From NCBI GenBank assembly GCA_002337085.1, contig DDFH01000006.1, positions 29,098 to 93,097 of the forward strand: a stretch of 64,000 nucleotides of DNA, given 5' to 3'. Within the stretch, counting starts at the first letter, position 1. Each line of letters opens with the position of its first letter. This DNA is from Hyphomonadaceae bacterium UBA1933. Its GTDB lineage: Bacteria; Pseudomonadota; Alphaproteobacteria; Caulobacterales; Aquidulcibacteraceae. The notes under the pieces are model-generated. The model was not told the origin of the DNA and searched no databases. It saw only the letters and a program-made list of their open reading frames with translations. The position numbers and the translations under genes are program-made. Positions 37,160-46,219 of the stretch are shown piece by piece.

Positions 37160-38578
37160 TTGTCAAAAATTTGCAGAATGCGTGATGGGCGGATGCCTAT
37201 GTTATCCGTTGCGTCCACAGATGCGGTAAAGACCTTGTCAAAAGGCGGAAAACCGTTAGCTGATTTACAACGTGGTTCACACCAATTGTTTAAAAGAAGC
37301 AACTCTTCAATGTTGCAATCGGGATGGCTTTTTGCCAGTATGATTGCTGTGTGTGCGGCTATGTCTCCGCTCACAAACGGTATTGCGAACGCGCAATCTG
37401 CGTCTCAATCATATGCCTCTGGCAATAATGAGGTTGAGCGCCGCACTATTTCTATTAACGGCAATGAAGGTATCGGCGGGGCATTGAACCGCGTTGGAGC
37501 AAATTCAGGCGACGTTAGACTTGCAGTTCGCGCTTTAGGAAAAGTTATCAGCACAGATGACGTAAAGCGTGATGATCAGCTTACAATTTTTATGCGTAAT
37601 GATAGTGGCACAAAGCGCCTTTTGGGCTTTAACCTTGCCAGCGGTGCAGATCGCTCCATTACCGTAACCCGTACAATCGATGGTGATTATAAAGCCCGCG
37701 AACTTGCCACAAAAATGCAAAAACGCTCTTTACGTGTTGCTGGTGTAATTGGTGACAATGGCCTTTTGGCAAGTGTGCGCGAACAAGGCGCACCGGACCG
37801 CGTTGCAGATTCACTCGCCGATGCATTTGCTTATGACGTTGACTTCCAACGTGAGATTGGCCCTGGTTCAAGTTTTGAATTAATGTTTGATCGTGTATCG
37901 GATTCACGCGGCGCCGTTGTCCGCGAAGGTGAGCCAACCTATGCCCGTATCACTACATTAAGCGGTCGCTCAATCGAGCTTTATCGTTACCGTGCATCAA
38001 ATGATAGATCTTCTGAATGGTATGATGAAAACGGTCGTTCTGCACGTAAATTTCTTATGAGAACACCAATAAATGGTGCGCGCCTGACATCTAATTTTGG
38101 GTATCGCGTGCATCCAATTTCTGGCTATACCAAATTGCACGAAGGTGTGGACTTTGGCGCGCCAATTGGGACACCGGTTTATTCTGCGGGCGACGGCGTT
38201 GTTACACGCGCGGGCATTATGGGTGGTTATGGAAATGTTGTTGACATTGACCATGGTAATGGCTGGTCAACCCGTTATGGGCACCTTTCACGTTTTGCAT
38301 CGGGTCTAAGTGTTGGTGACCGTGTTAAACAAGGGCAAACCATCGCGCTAAGCGGTAATACAGGTCGTTCAACTGGCCCGCATTTACACTTTGAAATTCG
38401 TAGAAGTGGCACGCCTGTTAACCCTATGACCACGCAATTACCTAGTGATAATGGCCTTTCGGGTGCAGATTATCGTAATTTCCAAGCCCAGGTTTCACGG
38501 ATTGATAATTTAAGACGTAGTGCAATGAACGGTGTTAATGTCGCCAATAGCGGTATTAGCGTTCGCGCCGCAAATTAG
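37160..38578 (+). CDS. M23 family metallopeptidase (LytM-type murein hydrolase)
   Basis: About 472 residues. A basic N-terminus is followed by a hydrophobic segment (about 52-75, ending near ANAQS) that is either a signal peptide or anchor, then a LysM/OapA-like region with RVGANSGDVRLAVRALG, and a C-terminal M23 domain. The zinc site is complete: HPISGYTKLHEGVDFGAP, then GYGNVVDIDHGNGWSTRYGH, then GPHLHFEI. It cuts peptide cross-bridges in peptidoglycan or activates amidases. Start set at TTG 37160, six bases after AAAGGGG; the frame is open to TTG 37136, and the ATG at 37178 lacks a ribosome site. Divergent from the YdbH-like gene. Confidence 0.92.
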   Translation: MSKICRMRDGRMPMLSVASTDAVKTLSKGGKPLADLQRGSHQLFKRSNSSMLQSGWLFASMIAVCAAMSPLTNGIANAQSASQSYASGNNEVERRTISINGNEGIGGALNRVGANSGDVRLAVRALGKVISTDDVKRDDQLTIFMRNDSGTKRLLGFNLASGADRSITVTRTIDGDYKARELATKMQKRSLRVAGVIGDNGLLASVREQGAPDRVADSLADAFAYDVDFQREIGPGSSFELMFDRVSDSRGAVVREGEPTYARITTLSGRSIELYRYRASNDRSSEWYDENGRSARKFLMRTPINGARLTSNFGYRVHPISGYTKLHEGVDFGAPIGTPVYSAGDGVVTRAGIMGGYGNVVDIDHGNGWSTRYGHLSRFASGLSVGDRVKQGQTIALSGNTGRSTGPHLHFEIRRSGTPVNPMTTQLPSDNGLSGADYRNFQAQVSRIDNLRRSAMNGVNVANSGISVRAAN

Positions 38579-38604
38579 GTTTTTAAATTATTCCAATTAA
38601 AAAA

Positions 38605-39477
38605 TTACTTCTGGCATTCAGGGCAGAAGAAGGTCGAACGACCGCCCTGTACAATACGGGTAATTTTGCCATGGCATTTTGGCGTGGTGCAATCTTTGCC
38701 TTCGCAATCATATGCCAAAAAGTGGTTTTGGAAACCGCCCAAATTGCCATCTGCATGCTGAAAATCGCGTAATGTTGAACCACCCTGCTCAATCGCCCGC
38801 AACAAGATGTTCTTGCTATTTTCAACCAATAAATCCGCTTCTTTTATGCTCAAAGAATTTGCCGGACGTTCAGGATGAATGTGGGACATAAACAATGCCT
38901 CGCAAACATAAATATTCCCAAGACCAACCACAATTTCCTGATTCAAAAGTGCAAGTTTAATTGGCGCAGCCTTTTTGCCAATTCTGGCCAATAGTTTTTC
39001 ACCGTTAAAATCCTTGCCCAATGGCTCTGGCCCAAGGTGGGCGAAATGTTTACTGGTTTCAATATCTGCCTTTTGTGCAATGTCCCAAAGCCCAAAACGA
39101 CGGGGGTCGTTATATACAAGTTGGAATGTCGTCCCGTCTTTTGACAAATCAAGCTTCACATGATCATGTTTTGCTTTTTCACCGGTTTGATAAAGATATG
39201 AATCAAACGAAAGTGCTTGGCCTTCACCCACCAAAGTGATGCGACCAGACATTCCAAGGTGAATAATCGCACTTTGGTCACTATCAAGTTCGGCAATTAT
39301 ATATTTCGCGCGACGCCTTACCGCAGTAATCATGCGTCCAATTAGGCTTTGCACAAAACCTTGCGGATATTCAAAGCGTAAACGATGCTCGCTTAGGGTA
39401 ACATTTTCAATCCTTGCGCCAATAAGATATGGGGCAAGACCACGACAAACAGTTTCAACTTCTGGCAATTCAGGCAT
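38605..39477 (-). CDS. mutM: formamidopyrimidine-DNA glycosylase
   Basis: Removes 8-oxoguanine and formamidopyrimidines and nicks the abasic site. N-terminal PELPEVETV provides the catalytic Pro and Glu; the H2TH region has GLGNIYVCEALF with LNQEIVVG; the C-terminal zinc finger has Cys spaced C-x4-C and C-x2-C (CTTPKC and CPEC), the spacing common in Alphaproteobacteria. The RIVQGGRSTFFCPECQ end is canonical. 290 residues, normal length. Convergent with the M23 gene. Confidence 0.97.
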   Translation of the reverse strand: MPELPEVETVCRGLAPYLIGARIENVTLSEHRLRFEYPQGFVQSLIGRMITAVRRRAKYIIAELDSDQSAIIHLGMSGRITLVGEGQALSFDSYLYQTGEKAKHDHVKLDLSKDGTTFQLVYNDPRRFGLWDIAQKADIETSKHFAHLGPEPLGKDFNGEKLLARIGKKAAPIKLALLNQEIVVGLGNIYVCEALFMSHIHPERPANSLSIKEADLLVENSKNILLRAIEQGGSTLRDFQHADGNLGGFQNHFLAYDCEGKDCTTPKCHGKITRIVQGGRSTFFCPECQK

Positions 39478-39556
39478 AATTATTTGTGATATTAATTTGC
39501 AACTTTTTCAATATCAGCGATGCAGAAACAGTGTCTTTAATAGCATTACCTTATAA

Positions 39557-39633
39557 TTTAGCGCTAAAATTACTTTGTTTTCCAACGCTTACCAGCAGAA
39601 TTTTCTACCTGCGACCATATTAGCACTAGCTAA
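39557..39633 (+). promoter_or_regulatory. candidate TetR operators between mutM and the TetR gene
   Basis: Two related symmetric sites: TTTAGCGCTAAA (39557-39568, perfect palindrome) and TTAGC-ACTA-GCTAA (39620-39633). They lie 50-125 bp before the TetR start and share the TTAGC arm, as autoregulatory operators do. The assignment is inferred from position and symmetry. Confidence 0.4.
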
Positions 39634-39682
39634 AGTTAATTTAAATAGTATTTTCGGCGCAACAATAAGGTCGAGGTATATT

Positions 39683-40279
39683 ATGATAACCAAATTAGGT
39701 AAAGGTAGACCCAGAAAATTTAACAAGGATGAAGCGCTCTCCACCGCCATGCAATTGTTTTGGAAGCATGGCTTTGAAGGGGTGTCAATAAATATGTTGG
39801 CGGGGGCAATTGGCATCAATGTGCCTTCACTTTATGCGGCATTTGGGAATAAAGAAGAATTATTCTACAAAGCTGTAAGCCTATATAATGAAATTTTCGG
39901 ACGGCAGTATGACACAATCCTTGAATTGCCGACCGCGCTTGAAGCGGCCAAAGCACTTTTGGTAAATCAAATTGATTTAATCGGTGACGATAAATTGCCA
40001 GAAGGCTGCTTTCTAGTACAAACGGCATTGGCAACCAGCCCAAATGCAGAAAAGCAAGCTGCCTTTATGGCAAATCTGCGCAAGGCAAATCAAGATAAAT
40101 TGGTCAAACGGTTTGAACGCGCAATAATTGATGGCGATTTGCCCCAAGGCACGGATTCAACAACATTGGCAATTTACATTATCACGATAAAGCACGGAAT
40201 TGCAGTTCAGGCAAAAACTGGTGCAAACCGTGATGAATTGTATAAATTAGTTGATACCGCATTGGCAGCCTTTCCATAA
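39683..40279 (+). CDS. TetR/AcrR family transcriptional regulator
   Basis: 198 residues from the ATG at 39683 (GAGG nearby upstream); the frame extends 36 codons further but that part is unlike the family. N-terminal GRPRKFNKDEAL and the HTH INMLAGAIGINVPSLYAAFG followed by NKEELFYKAV are textbook TetR. The C-terminal ligand domain (about 75-195) resembles regulators of the type next to oxidoreductase or efflux genes. No divergent target gene other than mutM is adjacent; the pair of palindromes upstream suggests autoregulation. Confidence 0.93.
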   Translation: MITKLGKGRPRKFNKDEALSTAMQLFWKHGFEGVSINMLAGAIGINVPSLYAAFGNKEELFYKAVSLYNEIFGRQYDTILELPTALEAAKALLVNQIDLIGDDKLPEGCFLVQTALATSPNAEKQAAFMANLRKANQDKLVKRFERAIIDGDLPQGTDSTTLAIYIITIKHGIAVQAKTGANRDELYKLVDTALAAFP

Positions 40280-40363
40280 TTTATGGAATTTTTATTTCAA
40301 ACACCTAAACATAAATTTATTTAATATGCTACAAATGCCATAATTGATGGCATGGAGTGTACG

Positions 40364-40759
40364 ATGAATAAATTTATTATGGCATTTTTTGCCTTTGCAA
40401 TGCCATTGGTTTACATTGGCTGTTCCAAGGCAAGCAATGAAAACATAAACGCCAAAAAACCAATTTATGTAAACCTCATACCACCTGCATTTCAGGGTGA
40501 ATGGGTAAAGGATCCTGCAAATTGTTCAGAAAAATTTGGTGATTCTCAGATTAATATTCTTGAAAATCAACTTGTATTTAAAACCAAATTAGCCAAACCA
40601 AACCAGTTGCAGCTTGCGGGACGCGCACTTTATATCGATGCCGATGTTCATACCGAAAGAGGTACAAAAAAAGAAAAATACGAATTAATTCTTTCTGCCA
40701 ATGGTAAAACACTTGTGTCATCCGATGGTCTGGAACGTTTTAAATGCGCATTAGGTTAG
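40364..40759 (+). CDS. small secreted or lipoprotein, hypothetical
   Basis: 131 residues. Hydrophobic N-terminus MNKFIMAFFAFAMPLVYIGC with a Cys at residue 20 in an imperfect lipobox (YIGC), so it is probably a lipoprotein. The mature part has two more Cys (NCSEKFG and FKCALG), possibly a disulfide, and the pattern FQGEWVKDPANC near residue 45, which recalls small beta-barrel periplasmic proteins. Start at ATG 40364, six bases after GGAG. Its last four bases overlap the stop of the convergent amidotransferase gene. Function unknown. Confidence 0.75.
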   Translation: MNKFIMAFFAFAMPLVYIGCSKASNENINAKKPIYVNLIPPAFQGEWVKDPANCSEKFGDSQINILENQLVFKTKLAKPNQLQLAGRALYIDADVHTERGTKKEKYELILSANGKTLVSSDGLERFKCALG

Positions 40760-41514
40760 GCGGCTTTACGCTGTTCATGTGCCATTTTTAGCTGGCTGAC
40801 AAACATTTGCGCCACCAATGCCCCATCAACTGGTTCATTTATATCTGCAAGCGCTTTATCGGCGAAATCTTCGGGAAAGCGTGTGCCGCGCCTTGAGGCA
40901 ATCAACTCATGAGCGAAAGATGATGTAAATTCGGGGTGCGCCTGACAAGAAATGATATTATGCGCCTCATAATGCAGAACCGCATTTGGCGTAAATTCCG
41001 AACCCGCCACCACTTTGGCATCTTTTGGTTTTTCAAGCACTTGATCCTGATGCGACACCAAAAGGTTTAATGCTTTTTTGCTTTTGCAAACCACAGGGCA
41101 AATTTCACCAATATTTTCATGGGCAATTTCATATGAATGGCGACCAATTCCCCAGCCTTGCGGGGCTTTTGCAACATACCCGCCCATGGCCTTGGCAATT
41201 AATTGATGCCCAAAACATATGCCAATTTGTGGAATTTTACGTTGGGCAGTGTTTTGAACAAACCCCACCAAATCATTAATCCATGGCAAGTCTTCATAAA
41301 CGCTATGTGGCGACCCTAAAATGACGACACCATCATAATCAGCAACATCAGGAAGACAATCACCACAAATTACCGAACAAACATCAAAATGCGCGCCTTT
41401 TATTTCACTTGAAACAAGGCGTGTGAACATTGCAGGATAAAATCCACTTTCCGCTTTCAAAGGTGCGGGCGGTAAACCAGGTTCAATAATTAAAATTTTC
41501 ATCATGCTGTTCAT
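40756..41514 (-). CDS. class I glutamine amidotransferase (GMP synthase-like)
   Basis: 252 residues. Flavodoxin-like GATase-1 fold with the nucleophile Cys in IGICFGHQLIAKAMGG and the catalytic His-Pro-Glu in CQAHPEFTS. It has the length and layout of stand-alone 'GMP synthase-like' amidotransferases, which hydrolyse gamma-glutamyl bonds or act in gamma-glutamyl polyamine/amino-acid breakdown, rather than true GuaA. Start possibly four codons later (MMKILIIEPG). Substrate unknown. Confidence 0.9.
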   Translation of the reverse strand: MNSMMKILIIEPGLPPAPLKAESGFYPAMFTRLVSSEIKGAHFDVCSVICGDCLPDVADYDGVVILGSPHSVYEDLPWINDLVGFVQNTAQRKIPQIGICFGHQLIAKAMGGYVAKAPQGWGIGRHSYEIAHENIGEICPVVCKSKKALNLLVSHQDQVLEKPKDAKVVAGSEFTPNAVLHYEAHNIISCQAHPEFTSSFAHELIASRRGTRFPEDFADKALADINEPVDGALVAQMFVSQLKMAHEQRKAA

Positions 41515-41880
41515 ATCATTAAATTCTTTAATTTTGGTAATTAAACCGCCATCTGTTATTTATGGCTTTGGTAGCTGTGTAAACGATTTCACTTGTTTAA
41601 CTATGTACTATTTCTTGCTAATAAATTGTTCTTATCCTTTTTAAGGGATTGACCAATCCCAAAAAAATATTAATAGGGGTAACGTTCAGGGATTTTATAG
41701 TCAAAAGTGCCGCATTTTCTTTGTTCCTAATGCTTTAAACTGAACCAAAATAAGATTAAGGTCTAATTTAAAGGGCATTGGATTTTGTGGTCAAAGTATG
41801 TAAAGGCAAAAAGCGTTTCAAACGTATTTTTGAACAATCTTTGTTATCTTTGACTAAAATTCCGGCATATAAGACTAGGA
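41515..41880. other. gene-free upstream region of the sdh operon
   Basis: About 370 AT-rich bases with no credible gene. It contains a near-perfect symmetric site (GGGATT-GACC-AATCCC, 41645-41660) followed by a run of A, and TTTGAC/CATATAAG elements near 41850-41875 that could belong to the sdh promoter but have non-standard spacing. Confidence 0.5.
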
Positions 41881-41906
41881 TTAAAACTGGGGTTTAAAAC
41901 TGGGGT
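41881..41906 (+). repeat. 13-bp tandem duplication before sdhC
   Basis: TTAAAACTGGGGT occurs twice back to back (41881-41893, 41894-41906), ending 8 bp before the sdhC ATG. The GGGG in the second copy is the only Shine-Dalgarno-like sequence available. Confidence 0.9.
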
Positions 41907-41914
41907 ATTACCTA

Positions 41915-42325
41915 ATGACCGAAGTACTAAAATCACAAAAAAACACGCGACCTGTATCGCCGCACCTGCAAATATGGCGTTGGCACGTAACAATGACCAG
42001 CTCTATTTTGCACCGTGTAACTGGTGTTGGTAACACTCTTGGCATGATTCTTCTAATTGGTTGGGTCTGCTGCTTGTCAAATGGCCCAGAGGCATATGCA
42101 AAATTCACCGCACTTATTGGTTCTCCATTAGGGCTTTTGGTGGTTTTGGGAAGTGCTCTTGCAATTTCGTATCATATTATTAACGGCATCCGCCATTTAT
42201 TGTTCAACCTTGGGGTCGGGCTTACCAAAGAAGTGGCAAGCAAAACTGCATGGGCGGCAATTATTCTTGGCGTTTTGGGTGGTATCGGCATGTTCGTGCT
42301 GGCACTTCAAGCATTGGCGAAATAG
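41915..42325 (+). CDS. sdhC: succinate dehydrogenase cytochrome b556 subunit
   Basis: Membrane-anchor subunit of complex II, binding heme b and ubiquinone. 136 residues, three helices. N-terminal RPVSPHLQIWRWHVTMTSS-IxHRxTG pattern and the heme-ligand His in AISYHIINGIRHLLFNLG are diagnostic. First gene of sdhCDA, with 9 bp to sdhD. Confidence 0.96.
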   Translation: MTEVLKSQKNTRPVSPHLQIWRWHVTMTSSILHRVTGVGNTLGMILLIGWVCCLSNGPEAYAKFTALIGSPLGLLVVLGSALAISYHIINGIRHLLFNLGVGLTKEVASKTAWAAIILGVLGGIGMFVLALQALAK

Positions 42326-42334
42326 GGGGCATAT

Positions 42335-42727
42335 ATGAATAGCGCAAAAAATCTTCGTACCCCGATGAAAAAAGCCCTTGGCAAAGGTGCATCTGGTCAC
42401 GGGACTGAACATGTTATCCAACAGCGCGCACTTGCGGTTGGACTTTTGGTTGGTTTTGTATTTTGTTTTTCTTCTTTGGTTTTCACCACCAACCTTTCTT
42501 ATGAAAGTTTGAGGGTGTGGTTCCGCAACCCACTTAATGCCGCAACAATGGCGGTTGTTATTGCGGCGGGTGCTGGTCACTTCCGCCTTGGGATTCAAGT
42601 GGTAATCGAAGATTACATCCATAAAGGCAGCACTAAATTATTGCTTATGCTTGCATCGACATTGTTTGCGGCATTGGTTGCGATGTTTGGTATTTTTGTT
42701 GTTTTAAAATTATATTTGGGGGCATAG
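42335..42727 (+). CDS. sdhD: succinate dehydrogenase membrane anchor subunit
   Basis: Second anchor of complex II. 130 residues with three hydrophobic segments; GHGTEHVIQQRALAVGLL and AGAGHFRLGIQVVIEDYIH carry the family's conserved His and the Asp-Tyr near the quinone site. GGGGG ribosome site before the ATG. 4 bp separate it from sdhA, so translation is probably coupled. Confidence 0.95.
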   Translation: MNSAKNLRTPMKKALGKGASGHGTEHVIQQRALAVGLLVGFVFCFSSLVFTTNLSYESLRVWFRNPLNAATMAVVIAAGAGHFRLGIQVVIEDYIHKGSTKLLLMLASTLFAALVAMFGIFVVLKLYLGA

Positions 42728-42731
42728 GTCA

Positions 42732-44528
42732 ATGAGCGCGGCTTATAAATGGAATGACCATACTTATGACGTTGTTGTGGTTGGGGCTGGTGGCTCTGGT
42801 CTTCGTGCGGCTTTGGGCTGTGCGCAAGAAGGTCTAAAAACCGCTTGTATCACCAAAGTATTCCCAACCCGTTCGCACACCGTTGCGGCACAAGGCGGCG
42901 TTGCGGCATCTTTGGCAAATATGGGCCCTGATAATTGGCAATGGCACATGTATGACACCGTAAAAGGTTCTGATTGGCTAGGTGACCAAGATTCAATTGA
43001 GTATCTTACACGTAACGCACCTGCTGCTGTTTATGAACTTGAGCATTGGGGCGTTCCCTTCTCTCGTACCGAAGAAGGTAAGATTTATCAGCGTCCATTC
43101 GGTGGCATGACCACTGATTTCGGGAATGGCCCTCCTGCACAGCGTACTTGCGCGGCGGCTGACCGTACTGGTCACGCAATGCTGCACACGCTTTATGGCA
43201 ATTCATTGAAATATGATGTTGATTTCTTCATCGAATATTTCGCGCTTGACCTTATTAAAGATGAAGACGGCGTTATTCGTGGTGTTACCGCATGGGAACT
43301 TGCAACCGGTAAACTTCACCGTTTCCGCGCGCAACGCACTGTATTGGCAACCGGCGGCTATGGTCGTGCTTATTTCTCTTGTACATCTGCGCATACTTGT
43401 ACTGGTGACGGTAACGCAATGGTGCTTCGTGCGGGTCTTCCACTTCAAGATATGGAATTCGTACAATTCCACCCAACTGGTATTTATGGTGCAGGCTGCC
43501 TAATCACCGAGGGGGCGCGTGGTGAAGGTGGTTACCTTACCAATGCCAATGGTGAGCGTTTCATGGAACGTTATGCACCATCAGTAAAAGACCTTGCACC
43601 ACGTGACATGGTTTCACGCGCAATGACAATGGAAATTCGTGAAGGTCGTGGTGTTGGTAAAAACAAAGACCATATCTTCTTGCACCTTGATCACCTTGAT
43701 CCGGCAATCCTTCATGAGCGTTTGCCAGGTATTTCTGAATCGGCAAAAGTATTTGCGGGTGTTGACCTTACCAAAGAGCCAATTCCTGTATTGCCAACCG
43801 TTCACTATAATATGGGCGGCATTCAAACCAATTTCTTTGGTGAAGTTGTTATCAAAGACGGCAAAAACCCTGATAAAGTTGTTGAAGGCCTTATGGCAGT
43901 TGGTGAAGCGGCGTGCGTTTCGGTTCACGGCGCAAACCGTCTTGGCTCAAACTCATTAATCGACCTTGTGGTATTTGGTCGTGCAATTGGTCTTCGTTGT
44001 GGTGAAACTCTTAAAGCTGGTGCAAAACAACCAGAAATCAAAGACAGCCAAACCGATGCCCACCTTGCACGTCTTGATGCAGCACGTAATGCAAAAGGTT
44101 CTATTCCTACTGCTAAGTTGCGCCTTGAAATGCAAAAAATCATGCAAAACCATTGCGCGGTTTATCGTACTTCTGAATCACTTGCTGAGGGTAAAGTTAA
44201 AATTGATGCGGCCTATGGTAAAATGGGCGACATCGGCACAACCGACCGCACATTGATTTGGAACTCTGACCTTATGGAAACTTTGGAGCTTCAAAACCTT
44301 CTTCCACAAGCGGTTGTGACCATGCACGGTGCGGAAAACCGCCATGAATCACGTGGCGCACACGCCCATGAGGATTTCCCAAATCGTGATGACGAAAATT
44401 GGATGAAGCATACACTTGCATCAATCGACATCCCAACTGGTAAGGTTTCAATTGATTATCGTCCGGTTCATATGAACACCATGACCGACGACATCAAAAC
44501 CATCCCACCAAAAGCACGGGTATATTAA
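42732..44528 (+). CDS. sdhA: succinate dehydrogenase flavoprotein subunit
   Basis: Oxidises succinate to fumarate with covalent FAD on the cytoplasmic face of complex II. 598 residues. Rossmann VVGAGGSGLRAALG near residue 16, flavin-linked His in TRSHTVAAQGGV, substrate-binding HPTGIYGAG and the active-site Arg region ANRLGSNSLIDLVVFGR. The codon use is that of a highly expressed gene. A family B repeat and a strong terminator follow, and sdhB is not here, which is unusual. Confidence 0.98.
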   Translation: MSAAYKWNDHTYDVVVVGAGGSGLRAALGCAQEGLKTACITKVFPTRSHTVAAQGGVAASLANMGPDNWQWHMYDTVKGSDWLGDQDSIEYLTRNAPAAVYELEHWGVPFSRTEEGKIYQRPFGGMTTDFGNGPPAQRTCAAADRTGHAMLHTLYGNSLKYDVDFFIEYFALDLIKDEDGVIRGVTAWELATGKLHRFRAQRTVLATGGYGRAYFSCTSAHTCTGDGNAMVLRAGLPLQDMEFVQFHPTGIYGAGCLITEGARGEGGYLTNANGERFMERYAPSVKDLAPRDMVSRAMTMEIREGRGVGKNKDHIFLHLDHLDPAILHERLPGISESAKVFAGVDLTKEPIPVLPTVHYNMGGIQTNFFGEVVIKDGKNPDKVVEGLMAVGEAACVSVHGANRLGSNSLIDLVVFGRAIGLRCGETLKAGAKQPEIKDSQTDAHLARLDAARNAKGSIPTAKLRLEMQKIMQNHCAVYRTSESLAEGKVKIDAAYGKMGDIGTTDRTLIWNSDLMETLELQNLLPQAVVTMHGAENRHESRGAHAHEDFPNRDDENWMKHTLASIDIPTGKVSIDYRPVHMNTMTDDIKTIPPKARVY

Positions 44529-44544
44529 ATTTAAAACCCCGCAT

Positions 44545-44607
44545 TGTCATCCCGCACTTGTTGCGGGATCTCGGCATACAAGACCCCGCAATAAATGCGG
44601 GGTGACA
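44545..44607. repeat. dispersed palindromic repeat, family B copy 2
   Basis: TGTCATCCCGC...GCGGGAT then ACCCCGCA...TGCGGGGTGACA. It is the inverted counterpart of 5006-5068, with identical stems and a few changes in the spacer. It sits directly after sdhA, upstream of the terminator. Confidence 0.78.
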
Positions 44608-44635
44608 GTTTCTAAAGATTTCTTATCTAAAAACT

Positions 44636-44668
44636 TAAAAAGGCACTTCAATAGAAGTGCCTTTTGTC
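44636..44668 (+). terminator. intrinsic terminator of sdhCDA
   Basis: Perfect 12-bp stem: AAAAGGCACTTC (44638-44649) with GAAGTGCCTTTT (44654-44665), loop AATA. Confidence 0.92.
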
Positions 44669-44719
44669 TTGTTTATTGCACAATTTTATGTTTAAAATAT
44701 GCACGTTTCGGGGGAATGT

Positions 44720-45886
44720 ATGCGTAAATCTTTTTTGCTTGTTTTAAGTGTTTTTATTGCCACCCAATCATTTGCCGCACCACCATATTCAAGACCGACA
44801 ATTGGTCAATATAAGACGCCAACATATTCCCCACCTCCACCGGTTAGAATGCCATCAACAACACCAATGATTAGCGTTCCACACATTGAAACCCCGAAAA
44901 ATTTCACAAATCCACAGCCACAAAATAATTATAAATATAAATATGAGCCTTTGCCATATCAGCAAGTCCTATTTAATAATATTAAGTCTGATGGCATTAA
45001 AAACGATAAATTGCGGGGTTTTTATTATTCGTGTTTTCTTCATTTGCCGCAGACAAAATTTTACAATTCGGCAATGGCGGCAAACAGCTTTAACGAAAAC
45101 GTAGATGAATTTGTAACCGCAAATGCAAAGAATAAGAATTTTGAGGTTCCAGATTGGGTTGAACCAAAACTGTCTGAAATTGAAAATATCTATGCCAAAG
45201 AAATCATGGAATGGGATGATGCAGATTTTGATTCCAATTTTGTTGAAAACTTTGATTTTTTTGTGAATAGTTTTAATAATTGCCTTTCATTAATTGGCAA
45301 AAATCCAGAAGATTACCACCTTATAAAAGATGCCAAAATCCAAAAAATTGGCAAAAATCTCAAATTTTATGACGCAGAAATTGATAAGAACTTCTTGCCA
45401 AAGTATAATTATGCCCAACTAATTCAAGCTGGTAATTTTATTAAACGCACTGAAAATCAAGAGATTGTTCTTAAGGCAATTAATGGCACACCAACAGGTG
45501 ATAAATTTTCTAAATTAAAGGCGCGCTATGAGATTGCTAATTCCCAAGCCAGAGGTGAATATAAATTATCAACTACGGATGGCAAAACTGAAAAGTCTGA
45601 TTGTATAATCGAAGATTCTGATGCGTATCAAAGAACACAATTTGATTTTATGGGCAGCTACCCTGCAAAAGCCTTGGACAAAAATATGAGTGGTAGCGTA
45701 ATTGCCGATCTACAAGTTGACGAACATGGCAATGTTACAAATGTTAGCTTAACCGTATCAGACCCTCTATTTGGCGGAGAATTTATGGAAAAAAAGGTGC
45801 GGGCAATAAAATATTATCCCGCAACAAAAAATTGCGTTGCCACACCAAGTAGCACACATTTAAATATTAAATTCCAAGTAGATTAA
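44720..45886 (+). CDS. secreted protein with TonB C-terminal-like domain
   Basis: 388 residues. Cleavable signal peptide MRKSFLLVLSVFIATQSFAA, then a Pro/Tyr/Thr-rich stretch (about 23-75), a helical middle I do not recognise (about 80-290, rich in Asn, Phe, Asp), and a C-terminal domain (about 305-388) with GSVIADLQVDEHGNVTNVSL and KVRAIKYYPA, the pattern of TonB C-terminal domains. True TonB has an N-terminal membrane anchor, which is missing here, so this protein probably binds partners in the periplasm rather than transducing energy. Start at ATG 44720 after GGGGGAA. Single gene. Confidence 0.8.
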   Translation: MRKSFLLVLSVFIATQSFAAPPYSRPTIGQYKTPTYSPPPPVRMPSTTPMISVPHIETPKNFTNPQPQNNYKYKYEPLPYQQVLFNNIKSDGIKNDKLRGFYYSCFLHLPQTKFYNSAMAANSFNENVDEFVTANAKNKNFEVPDWVEPKLSEIENIYAKEIMEWDDADFDSNFVENFDFFVNSFNNCLSLIGKNPEDYHLIKDAKIQKIGKNLKFYDAEIDKNFLPKYNYAQLIQAGNFIKRTENQEIVLKAINGTPTGDKFSKLKARYEIANSQARGEYKLSTTDGKTEKSDCIIEDSDAYQRTQFDFMGSYPAKALDKNMSGSVIADLQVDEHGNVTNVSLTVSDPLFGGEFMEKKVRAIKYYPATKNCVATPSSTHLNIKFQVD

Positions 45887-46207
45887 TCACCCCTGGTTTT
45901 CAGGGATGGTTACAACCAAACCTTCAAGGTCTTCGGTAACCACGATTTGGCATGAAAGGCGGCTGTTTGGTTGCACGCCTTCGGCGAAATCAAGCATGGA
46001 TTCTTCCATTGAACCCATCGGGTTGATTTTATCCAACCATTTTTCATCAACATAAACATGGCAAGTTGCGCACGCGCACGCACCACCGCAATCGGCATCA
46101 ATACCAGGGACATTGTTTTTTACCGCAGCCTCCATAACAGAACCACCGCCCGCAGCGTCAACCTTATGCTCTTTGCCATTATGTTCGATAAAAGTAATCT
46201 CGGTCAT
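45887..46207 (-). CDS. 2Fe-2S ferredoxin, adrenodoxin/FdxB type
   Basis: 106 residues. Cluster ligands follow C-x5-C-x2-C and a distant Cys: DCGGACACATCHVYVDE (about 40-56) and SRLSCQI (about 86). MEESMLD and VTIP are typical of vertebrate-type ferredoxins that serve Fe-S assembly or P450/hydroxylase systems. Start 12 bp after the stop of a putidaredoxin-reductase-like gene, which should supply its electrons. Confidence 0.94.
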   Translation of the reverse strand: MTEITFIEHNGKEHKVDAAGGGSVMEAAVKNNVPGIDADCGGACACATCHVYVDEKWLDKINPMGSMEESMLDFAEGVQPNSRLSCQIVVTEDLEGLVVTIPENQG

Positions 46208-46219
46208 GATTAAATCCGT

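Noticed and set aside
39575..39682. 36-residue N-terminal extension of the TetR regulator
   Set aside because: The region holds candidate operators and does not resemble the family; ATG 39683 has a ribosome site.
43003..43959. Several long antisense frames within sdhA
   Set aside because: Products of codon bias in a highly expressed gene; the sense frame is full-length SdhA with all motifs.
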